DNA of 6,460 bases. Origin: Synechococcus sp. HW_metabat.54 (GTDB lineage Bacteria > Cyanobacteriota > Cyanobacteriia > PCC-6307 > Cyanobiaceae). The number at the start of each line of letters is the position of its first letter. Within the stretch, counting starts at the first letter, position 1. Positions 1 to 5,033 of the stretch are shown here, piece by piece. The stretch is taken from the NCBI GenBank assembly GCA_018623675.1, contig JAAZVJ010000058.1:1-6460 (forward strand), read 5' to 3'. The notes below the pieces were generated by a model that worked only from the letters and a program-made list of their open reading frames with translations, ran no database searches and was not told the DNA's origin. The position numbers and the translations under genes are program-made.

Positions 1-397
1 AGCGAACGGTGATCGGACCAACGGTATAGATCTCGTCGAGTTCCTTGACGTTGGGGAAGCTGGCCACCTTGGGCTGCTGGTGGTAGCGCCCCTTGAACAC
101 CTCGTGGAGATACATGCGAGCGACGCGCTCAGCAGTCTCTTCGGTGTTGTGGTCGTTCTCAATATCGATCACCAGGCTGCGCAGGAGATCACGCACCCGG
201 TCTCCCACTTCAGCCTCGAGAGCCTGCATCTCCCCGGGGAGGATGTAGTCGGCAATGTTGTCGTTGGCCAGAAACGACACACCTGCGGCCTTCAGGCGCG
301 CACTGATCTGGGCGGAAACGGTTTGAACAACGCCAGAGGGGTCCTGAACCTTGCCGCCACTGAGGCCGTTACTGGTGGCTGGAAGAGTTGAAGTCAT
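1..397 (-). CDS. folE: GTP cyclohydrolase I, N-terminal part (cut by left window edge)
   Basis: FolE converts GTP to 7,8-dihydroneopterin triphosphate plus formate in the cytosol, the first step of tetrahydrofolate and pterin synthesis. I read 132 codons on the minus strand from ATG at 397 before the window ends. Family-typical stretches are visible: FLANDNIADY at about residues 42-51, NTEETAERVARMY at 84-96 followed by HEVFKGRY, and LDEIYTVGPITVR at 120-132, which leads into the zinc/catalytic CSHH segment lying outside the window. The first roughly 25 residues are a low-conservation leader, as is common in cyanobacterial FolE. The start is 10 bp downstream of the SDR stop, so it is probably cotranscribed with and possibly translationally coupled to the SDR. 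No clear Shine-Dalgarno sequence precedes it. Family assignment is secure; metal-binding residues cannot be checked here. Confidence 0.93.
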   Translation of the reverse strand, partial: MTSTLPATSNGLSGGKVQDPSGVVQTVSAQISARLKAAGVSFLANDNIADYILPGEMQALEAEVGDRVRDLLRSLVIDIENDHNTEETAERVARMYLHEVFKGRYHQQPKVASFPNVKELDEIYTVGPITVR

Positions 398-407
398 GGG
401 GGCGTAG

Positions 408-1115
408 TCAAAAAGCGCCGACGGCCGGCATAAGTGTGAGGTCTTCAATCACCTGAGTCGCCGGTTGCTGGGCGAGGTGAAGAAGTGCTTCAGCGGCTTG
501 CTCGAGGGGCAGCATGGCACGCCGATCGAAGGAACTGCTGACCGTGGGGGAATCCCAGAGGGAAGAATCCACGGCTCCAAGGGTCAATGTGCAAGCACGG
601 ATGCCCTGAGAACGCTCTTCCTCCGCCAAGCAACGGGTAAAGCTGGCGAGCGCTGCTTTCGACGTGCAGTAGGCCCCCCAGCCAGGAAAAGCATTGCGCG
701 CGGCATGACTGCTCACATTGATGACCAACCCTCCAGCCCCTCGCATGCTCGGGACCACAGCAGCGCAAAGCTGGAACACGCTGGTGAGATTGAGCTGCAT
801 CAACCACTGCCAACGCTCCAAATCCATGGCGAGAAGATCGCCGGTGTAAGCAGCACCAGCGTTGTTGATCAACACAGATGGACGGAGACCATGGCCGAGC
901 AAACGCTCCACTGCAGGAGCGATGGCTGCAGGATCCGTGAGATCACAGGCTTGATAAACAACCCTGCGACCGGTGCTTGAGAGTTCAGACGCAAGTGACT
1001 GCAATGCTGCTTCGCTGCGGGAAAGCAGCAGCAGATCCCAACCCGCCTTGGCGAAGGTCTGGGCTGCGGCGTGACCGATACCCCGAGAGGCTCCGGTGAT
1101 CAGAACAGACGGCAA
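408..1115 (-). CDS. Short-chain dehydrogenase/reductase (SDR), classical type
   Basis: This 235-aa protein is a classical SDR, an NAD(P)(H)-dependent oxidoreductase with one Rossmann domain. Visible motifs are the cofactor loop TGASRGIG (7-14), an R33 after beta-2 that would suit NADP(H), NNAG (84-87), and the catalytic set Ser136, Tyr149 and Lys153 (YCTSK). The length is normal for the family. The start is TTG at 1115: an in-frame TGA lies three codons upstream, the motif begins right after it (MPSVLITGAS), and GAGG sits 4 nt before it. It lies 24 bp after accA and 10 bp before folE on the same strand. From published work I recall that an SDR is often clustered with aar, ado and accA in cyanobacteria, which points to acyl, aldehyde or 3-oxoacyl substrates, but the substrate cannot be read from sequence. 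It is not an obvious FabG: the C-terminal part is short and divergent. Confidence 0.92.
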   Translation of the reverse strand: MPSVLITGASRGIGHAAAQTFAKAGWDLLLLSRSEAALQSLASELSSTGRRVVYQACDLTDPAAIAPAVERLLGHGLRPSVLINNAGAAYTGDLLAMDLERWQWLMQLNLTSVFQLCAAVVPSMRGAGGLVINVSSHAARNAFPGWGAYCTSKAALASFTRCLAEEERSQGIRACTLTLGAVDSSLWDSPTVSSSFDRRAMLPLEQAAEALLHLAQQPATQVIEDLTLMPAVGAF

Positions 1116-1139
1116 TGAGCCTCAGCAATCTGGATGACC
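1116..1139 (-). promoter_or_regulatory. Spacer with ribosome binding site that supports the TTG start of the SDR
   Basis: Read on the minus strand, this 24-nt spacer between the accA stop and the SDR start contains CTGAGG ending 4 nt before the TTG codon. GAGG matches the anti-Shine-Dalgarno core, although the spacing is short. The same bases hold the in-frame TGA that rules out any upstream start. No room remains for a promoter, which supports cotranscription with accA. Confidence 0.55.
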
Positions 1140-2129
1140 TTAGACAGTCAGGTCGTTTTCTGTTGTGCCTGCTGTGAGCACTCGGCCCATGGCCCGAAAT
1201 TTGCGGTAGCGCTGATCGCGCAGCTCCTGGGCAGACAGCGATTCAAGTTCAACGAGATGGCGCTCGATCGCCTCGCGCAACACTTCACCAGCCTGGAGGG
1301 GCGCCCAGTTGTTGCCGCCTGCGGGTTCTGGCAACACTTCATCCACAACGCCCAGACTGCGCAGATCAGGGCCCGTAATGCGCAGTGCTGCAGCAGCCTC
1401 TGGAGCCTTGGCAGCATCGCGCCAAAGAATTGAAGCGCAGGCTTCAGGGCTGGCCACGGTGTAAACGCTGTGCTCGAACATCAGCAGCCGATCGGCCACA
1501 CCAATGCCGAGCGCTCCACCGGAACCGCCTTCCCCGATCACCGTGGCGATGATCGGCACCCGCAGGCGGAACATTTCCCTCAGGTTGACGGCAATGGCTT
1601 CACCCTGCCCCTGCTCTTCCGCCAGAAGACCGGCATAGGCACCGGGAGTGTCAATGAAGGAAAGAATCGGCAGGCCAAAGCGGTCGGCATGATCCATCAA
1701 GCGCAGGGCCTTGCGGTAGCCACCAGGGGTGGCCATGCCGAAATTACGGGCCACATTTTCCTTGGTGTCTCGCCCCTTCTGATGCCCCAGGAGCAGCACA
1801 GAACGATCCCCAATACGACCCACACCACCGACCAAGGCCTGATCGTCACTGCCCCGACGATCCCCGTGGAGCTCAATGAATTCATCGCAGAACATCTGGA
1901 TGTAATCCAGGGTGCTGGGGCGATGGGGATGGCGTGCCACCTGAATTTTCTGCGCCGGCGTGAGGCTGGAAAAGATTTCTTCCCGCCGTCGCGCCGCCAA
2001 GGTTTCGAGCTGGAGCAGTTGCTGGCTCACATCCACTTCTGAGCTTCTCGCCAGCTCGCGGATTTGCTCGATCTGCTGCTCGAGCTCCACCAGAGGTTTC
2101 TCGAACTCGAGCAGATGACGACGGGCCAT
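1140..2129 (-). CDS. accA: Acetyl-CoA carboxylase, carboxyltransferase subunit alpha
   Basis: AccA pairs with AccD to form the carboxyltransferase of the four-part acetyl-CoA carboxylase, moving CO2 from carboxybiotin on AccB to acetyl-CoA to give malonyl-CoA for fatty acid synthesis. The 329-aa length is normal for cyanobacterial AccA. The N-terminus is the helical [18 protein letters not shown] segment (9-26). The crotonase-type core follows, with [11 protein letters not shown] (115-125), SFIDTPGAY (157-165) and the oxyanion-hole glycine cluster [12 protein letters not shown] (199-210). The C-terminus keeps the helical region used in binding AccD. The ATG at 2129 fits the family start ([12 protein letters not shown]). 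No Shine-Dalgarno sequence is seen; the 28-bp spacer to aar is a pyrimidine-rich tract on the coding strand. The gene is intact and sits between aar and the SDR, linking precursor supply with hydrocarbon synthesis. Confidence 0.98.
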   Translation of the reverse strand: MARRHLLEFEKPLVELEQQIEQIRELARSSEVDVSQQLLQLETLAARRREEIFSSLTPAQKIQVARHPHRPSTLDYIQMFCDEFIELHGDRRGSDDQALVGGVGRIGDRSVLLLGHQKGRDTKENVARNFGMATPGGYRKALRLMDHADRFGLPILSFIDTPGAYAGLLAEEQGQGEAIAVNLREMFRLRVPIIATVIGEGGSGGALGIGVADRLLMFEHSVYTVASPEACASILWRDAAKAPEAAAALRITGPDLRSLGVVDEVLPEPAGGNNWAPLQAGEVLREAIERHLVELESLSAQELRDQRYRKFRAMGRVLTAGTTENDLTV

Positions 2130-2157
2130 AGCAGCGGAGGGGGAGGGGCGTGAGGGT

Positions 2158-3198
2158 TCAGGCAGCAGCGGCCTGAAGCTGGGACTTGAGATTCAGGGTG
2201 GAGAACCCGTGCCGCACGGATGCAGCACCAATGAAGTCCATCTTTTCAAGGGTGATGTTGTTTCGCCCCCAGCTGAAGTTGGTATGACACTCCTCAAATT
2301 CCAAGAGCATCGCCTCTGCGAAACAGGCAAACATCTGTCGCTGCGGCTTCTCCATTTCCGCAATTTCCATCATTGACCAACCGATGTCACTGCCGAACTC
2401 AACGATTCCGCCTTTCAGCACGTGCACGCCATCGCCGGCCACCTTGGCATCCAAGTTCTTGGGATAACCCCCATCAATCATCAGACAGGGTTTGCGCAGT
2501 GAAGCCGCATCGATTTCAAGAGTGCGGGGCATGCTGGCCACCCAAACCACCACATCGGCCTCAGGGAGAGCCTCATCGAGCGTGAGGATGCGACCGCCAC
2601 CGAGTTCCTGCTGGAGATCGAGCAGGGGCTGCTGCTGACGCGCCACGAGCAGCAACTCGCCCACGCCCGTGCGATTGGCCAACCAACGACACACGGCACT
2701 GCCAATGTCTCCGGTGGCACCAACCACAGCCACCTTGGCCTTGGAGAGATCGATGCCGAGCAGGGGTGCGTTGTTTTCAACCTGGCGACTAATCACCCAG
2801 GCGGTGTGGGTGTTGCCGGTGGTGAAGCGTTCCCACTCCAGGGTGGTGCTGCGCACGTGTTGGTGCTGCAGCAAGTTGAAGTTCTCAAAAATGATCGAGG
2901 TAAACCCGCCCAGAGCCGTGATGTTGATGCCCTTTTTCTGGGCCAGCTCCATGGCATTCAGCACCTTGCGCCGCGCCGTCTTGAAACGGCTGAGCATTTC
3001 AGGAACGAAACAGGAGTCGATGTAGGCGCCGGTGATCACCTTTCCCGTCGGACTCGTGACTTCCACGTTCTCCACGAGCTGAGGGGGCGCGCTGCACCAC
3101 ACATCAAGGTCACCTTCGGCGATGTGATCGAACCCAAGCTCTGAGGCTTTGCGCCTTGCGGCCTCAAAGCTGGTGGAGTGTCCGATCAGACCAAACAT
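2158..3198 (-). CDS. aar: Long-chain fatty acyl-[acyl-carrier-protein] reductase (alkane synthesis step 1)
   Basis: AAR reduces fatty acyl-ACP with NADPH to a fatty aldehyde, the substrate of ADO. The 346-aa protein opens with the hallmark [15 protein letters not shown] and continues with a substrate-binding N-terminal part. The Rossmann dinucleotide motif is [12 protein letters not shown] (158-169). IDGGYPKN lies at 241-248, and [12 protein letters not shown] at 263-274. The expected catalytic cysteine, which forms the acyl-thioester, is Cys292 in [10 protein letters not shown], matching Cys294 of the Synechococcus elongatus enzyme as I recall it. The start ATG at 3198 is the standard family start; no Shine-Dalgarno sequence is apparent. 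It lies 134 bp after ado and 28 bp before accA, all co-oriented. The gene appears intact and ordinary in composition, with no sign of recent transfer. Confidence 0.98.
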   Translation of the reverse strand: MFGLIGHSTSFEAARRKASELGFDHIAEGDLDVWCSAPPQLVENVEVTSPTGKVITGAYIDSCFVPEMLSRFKTARRKVLNAMELAQKKGINITALGGFTSIIFENFNLLQHQHVRSTTLEWERFTTGNTHTAWVISRQVENNAPLLGIDLSKAKVAVVGATGDIGSAVCRWLANRTGVGELLLVARQQQPLLDLQQELGGGRILTLDEALPEADVVVWVASMPRTLEIDAASLRKPCLMIDGGYPKNLDAKVAGDGVHVLKGGIVEFGSDIGWSMMEIAEMEKPQRQMFACFAEAMLLEFEECHTNFSWGRNNITLEKMDFIGAASVRHGFSTLNLKSQLQAAAA

Positions 3199-3221
3199 GT
3201 ACCGCCGACGAAACTGAACAA

Positions 3222-3263
3222 GAGCCCTGGCCGCACCTGCTTAGGCCTGGTGCGGCCATGCTC
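3222..3263 (-). terminator. Strong GC-rich hairpin in the aar leader (terminator or attenuator candidate)
   Basis: A perfect 10-bp inverted repeat (TGGCCGCACC at 3228-3237 against 3249-3258) has an 11-nt loop. It extends through a small internal loop by a further 4-bp stem (3222-3225 with 3260-3263). Read on the minus strand it is followed by TTGTTCAGTTT, a weak T-rich tail. It ends about 23 nt before the aar start codon. It could end ado transcripts, attenuate read-through into aar, or act as an mRNA stabiliser. The structure is seen directly; the role is inferred. Confidence 0.5.
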
Positions 3264-3276
3264 TCACGAAAGCATG
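3257..3276. repeat. 6-bp inverted repeat overlapping the two neighbouring hairpins
   Basis: CATGCT (3257-3262) is the reverse complement of AGCATG (3271-3276), with an 8-nt loop. It shares bases with the hairpin to its left and the one to its right, so it could only form when those are open. It is short and may be chance; it is recorded because it would give an alternative fold. Confidence 0.3.
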
Positions 3277-3292
3277 TAGCGGAAGCTACGTG
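3273..3292. promoter_or_regulatory. Palindrome with an exact GTA-N8-TAC core (NtcA-type site candidate)
   Basis: Bases 3276-3289 read GTA, eight bases, TAC, which is the core consensus of NtcA, the cyanobacterial CRP-family nitrogen regulator. The core lies within an imperfect 8-bp stem (3273-3280 with 3285-3292, one wobble pair) around a 4-nt loop. It is 77 bp upstream of aar and 43 bp downstream of the ado stop. I do not find a good TAN3T -10 box at the usual 20-24 nt downstream in the aar direction, so activation in the classical layout is unsupported. It may instead be only an RNA hairpin. Confidence 0.3.
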
Positions 3293-3305
3293 AATCAACA
3301 GGCAA

Positions 3306-3325
3306 TGGTCCAGTGGGCTGGACCA
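3306..3325 (-). terminator. Hairpin directly after ado, candidate terminator
   Basis: A perfect 8-bp stem (TGGTCCAG, 4-nt loop, CTGGACCA) begins 7 nt after the ado stop codon on the minus strand. The tail is TTGCCTGTTG, a poor T-tract, so strong intrinsic termination is doubtful. As I recall, ado and aar were reported as separate transcripts in Synechocystis 6803, which would fit a termination or processing site here. The inverted repeat is certain; the function is inferred. Confidence 0.45.
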
Positions 3326-3332
3326 AAAGACC

Positions 3333-4064
3333 TCAGACCGCCAGTGCGGCCGCAGCCATACGAGCGATGTCGCGGGAGCTGAAGCCGATCTCGTTGAGGG
3401 CTTCCTGGTAGGCAATCAGGAAATCTTCGATCAAATCTTCTTTCTCCATGTGGAGGACTGCAGCGTCCTTCGCCACCTCTTCAAGCATGGAACGGATCAG
3501 CGGAAGGTTGACCTTGTTGGCCTCCATCAGCTCATCTTTGCTGGCCTCGAAATTGGCTTTCAGCCATTCCTGGCCGTAGTTGAGGTGGGTGTATTCGTCC
3601 TTCACCACCCCTTCAGTGATCTTGCGGGCGAAGGGATCCGCCACCGGGATATAGATGTGATAGGCGGAGATCGCGAAGGCTTCGATCAGCAGAGCCTGAA
3701 TCAGCAGACAAGTCACCACCTTGCCTTCCTTGAGCGCTTGCTGGAAATTGCCGTGCAGCGGAGCGAAGAACGTGCGCGCGAAATCCATATCGGCGGTGAC
3801 GCCGAGGTTGTTCCCGCAAGCCGTGAAGCCCTTCATGTGCTTCATTTCCATACGCGCCAGGCCCTTGAGTTCTTCAGCCTGATCTGGGATCAGGGTTCCA
3901 AGGGAGATGTAGTTGTCATGCGCTTCCTGCTCACCCTCGATCACGATCGCGTTGATGCGGCTGTAGGCATCTTTGTAAGACGCACTGCTGAAGTCAGGCA
4001 GCTGCGAAGCGGATCCGTCCAGATCACTGATGGCAGCGACCTCAGGTGAGTTGAGGGTCGGCAT
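3333..4064 (-). CDS. ado: Aldehyde-deformylating oxygenase (alkane synthesis step 2)
   Basis: ADO is a soluble ferritin-like di-iron enzyme that turns a Cn fatty aldehyde into a Cn-1 alkane or alkene plus formate, using O2 and electrons from ferredoxin. I chose ATG at 4064, giving 243 aa and the family start [10 protein letters not shown]; an in-frame ATG at 4109 adds 15 residues unlike any family N-terminus. All six metal ligands are present: Glu45 ([10 protein letters not shown]), Glu73 and His76 ([10 protein letters not shown]), Glu128 ([12 protein letters not shown]), Glu157 and His160 ([11 protein letters not shown]). These are the numbers used for the Prochlorococcus MIT9313 enzyme. The all-helical fold spans the whole chain, with no signal peptide or membrane segment. 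It is upstream of aar on the same strand, 77 bp after the creatininase gene, so it may have its own promoter. No Shine-Dalgarno sequence; a 10-bp palindrome abuts the start. Confidence 0.98.
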   Translation of the reverse strand: MPTLNSPEVAAISDLDGSASQLPDFSSASYKDAYSRINAIVIEGEQEAHDNYISLGTLIPDQAEELKGLARMEMKHMKGFTACGNNLGVTADMDFARTFFAPLHGNFQQALKEGKVVTCLLIQALLIEAFAISAYHIYIPVADPFARKITEGVVKDEYTHLNYGQEWLKANFEASKDELMEANKVNLPLIRSMLEEVAKDAAVLHMEKEDLIEDFLIAYQEALNEIGFSSRDIARMAAAALAV

Positions 4065-4074
4065 GGAACGTTCC
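4065..4074. promoter_or_regulatory. Perfect 10-bp palindrome abutting the ado start codon
   Basis: GGAACGTTCC is fully self-complementary and ends exactly at the base before the ado ATG. Having no loop, it cannot form a stable RNA hairpin within one molecule, so a protein-binding site on DNA is the more natural reading. It does not match the cyanobacterial LexA or NtcA consensus sequences I know. A 10-bp palindrome can occur by chance. Confidence 0.3.
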
Positions 4075-4103
4075 GATAAACAGGCAATGCGAACGACTGT
4101 AAC
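4075..4103 (-). promoter_or_regulatory. Weak sigma70-like promoter candidate for ado
   Basis: On the minus strand GTTACA (4103-4098; 4 of 6 matches to TTGACA) is separated by 17 nt from TTTATC (4080-4075; 3 of 6 to TATAAT) upstream of ado. If used, transcription would begin within the palindrome and give an almost leaderless mRNA. This is a weak consensus match, offered because the 77-bp gap suggests a promoter somewhere here or inside the preceding gene. Confidence 0.25.
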
Positions 4104-4141
4104 CAGCACAACCGCAATTAGCCCATTTGATCAGCTTCAGA

Positions 4142-4963
4142 TCACGACCTGAGCACAGAATCCACCGGCGGCCATTCGCTTGCCATCAGATCGCTGAACA
4201 GGGTTTGCCAATGGCCCACCACCGCCTGCTCCAGTTCACGTCCGAGCTCGGGAGTCGCCCCACGGCTGTCGCCCACCACCCCACTGCGGCTGAGATCTGA
4301 CGTAAGCCAAGCGAATGGGGCCGCCCCCTCCAAGCTCCATCCGGGTGGCGGAGTCGCCGCTGCCGCCGGATCCTGATGCTCTCCATCCACCGGACGATCC
4401 GAACTGACCAGATTCGGCTCAAGCGCCAACATCAAACTGGTTTCAGCCAGGCCGGCGTGGAGGCCGGTGTCGCATTCCCGCTCTGGCAACAGATCCCTGA
4501 GCCCAGGCACGCCACTCCAAAGGAAACAAGGCAAAACGGCCATCGATGGGGTTTGGGTGCGCAATTGGCGCGCCGCCGCTTGCAGCAGGCCGATCTGGCC
4601 TCCATGGGCATTGAAAAGCACCAAACGACGTACCCCTAGCTGCGCCAACTGCTGACCCACCGTTTCCACCAGCTGGATCAACAGATCGGACCGGAGCGAG
4701 AGGGTGCCCGCAAAGTTGGTGTGCTCAGGTGAAAACCCCATCGCCTGAACAGGTAACCGCCAAATCGGTAGCTGCACCGGTAACCCCTCCAGGATTCGAT
4801 CCAGCAGGCGATCTGCAAACAAGGAATCCGTGGCCAAGGGCAACTGAGGCCCGTGCTGCTCAATGGCTCCAAAGGGCCAAATCACCGTGGCCCCCGGGGT
4901 GCGCAATTGCTCTTGCACCTGAGGCCAGGAGAGATGGACCAGACACCGCTGAGGAGAGGGCAT
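4142..4963 (-). CDS. Creatininase-family metal-dependent amidohydrolase
   Basis: This 273-aa protein belongs to the creatininase superfamily (creatinine amidohydrolase, ArfB/FAPy deformylase and MftE-like members), metal enzymes that open cyclic amides or cleave amide bonds. Numbering from ATG 4963, visible motifs are PFGAIEQHGPQLPLATD (30-46) with probable metal ligands Glu35, His37 and Asp46, FSPEHTNFAGTLSL (77-90), FNAHGGQ (117-123) with His120, and HAGLAETSLMLAL (169-181) with Glu174. The common EQHGPHLP motif has Gln instead of the second His (Gln40), and the usual Asn after HGG is Gln. I chose 4963 because the conserved domain begins soon after; in-frame ATGs at 5035 and 5128 would add Cys- and Pro-rich, non-domain sequence overlapping the divergent gene. 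It is co-oriented with ado, 77 bp upstream. Substrate unknown; creatinine itself is unlikely in this context. Confidence 0.88.
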   Translation of the reverse strand: MPSPQRCLVHLSWPQVQEQLRTPGATVIWPFGAIEQHGPQLPLATDSLFADRLLDRILEGLPVQLPIWRLPVQAMGFSPEHTNFAGTLSLRSDLLIQLVETVGQQLAQLGVRRLVLFNAHGGQIGLLQAAARQLRTQTPSMAVLPCFLWSGVPGLRDLLPERECDTGLHAGLAETSLMLALEPNLVSSDRPVDGEHQDPAAAATPPPGWSLEGAAPFAWLTSDLSRSGVVGDSRGATPELGRELEQAVVGHWQTLFSDLMASEWPPVDSVLRS

Positions 4964-5033
4964 TGGTGGACCCGGAGGCTGCGCTATCCCACCCTGCCTG
5001 TCAGACTGCTCGATCGACGACTCACAGGGGTCC
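4964..5033. promoter_or_regulatory. Divergent intergenic region between creatininase gene and S1-domain gene
   Basis: With the starts chosen here, only 70 bp separate the two divergent genes, so both promoters must lie in it or inside the opposite gene. For the plus direction AGGGG at 5026-5030 ends 3 nt before the S1 gene ATG and may serve as a weak ribosome binding site. TTGGTG (4963-4968) with TATCCC 16 nt later (4985-4990) is a poor promoter match. I see no convincing -10 box for the minus direction and no inverted repeat of note. Confidence 0.35.

Noticed and set aside
80..391. Open frame of 103 codons on the plus strand opposite folE
   Set aside because: The minus strand reads a clear FolE N-terminus from ATG 397 through the window edge; the plus frame has no supporting features.
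465..980. Open frame of 171 codons on the plus strand opposite the SDR gene
   Set aside because: Shadow frame: the minus strand holds all SDR motifs in order, and this frame has no recognisable family pattern.
1470..2042. Open frame of 190 codons on the plus strand opposite accA
   Set aside because: His/Gln-rich, low-complexity shadow of accA with no start context or domain.
3450..4049. Open frame of 199 codons on the plus strand opposite ado
   Set aside because: It is a mirror of the codon pattern of a high-GC gene, has no recognisable domain, and the opposite strand encodes a verified enzyme.
4065..4109. Longer ADO frame starting at ATG 4109, adding [15 protein letters not shown]
   Set aside because: The family begins at MPTL, and the metal-ligand numbering fits the MIT9313 enzyme only with the start at 4064. 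The extra residues would read through the palindrome and promoter candidate.
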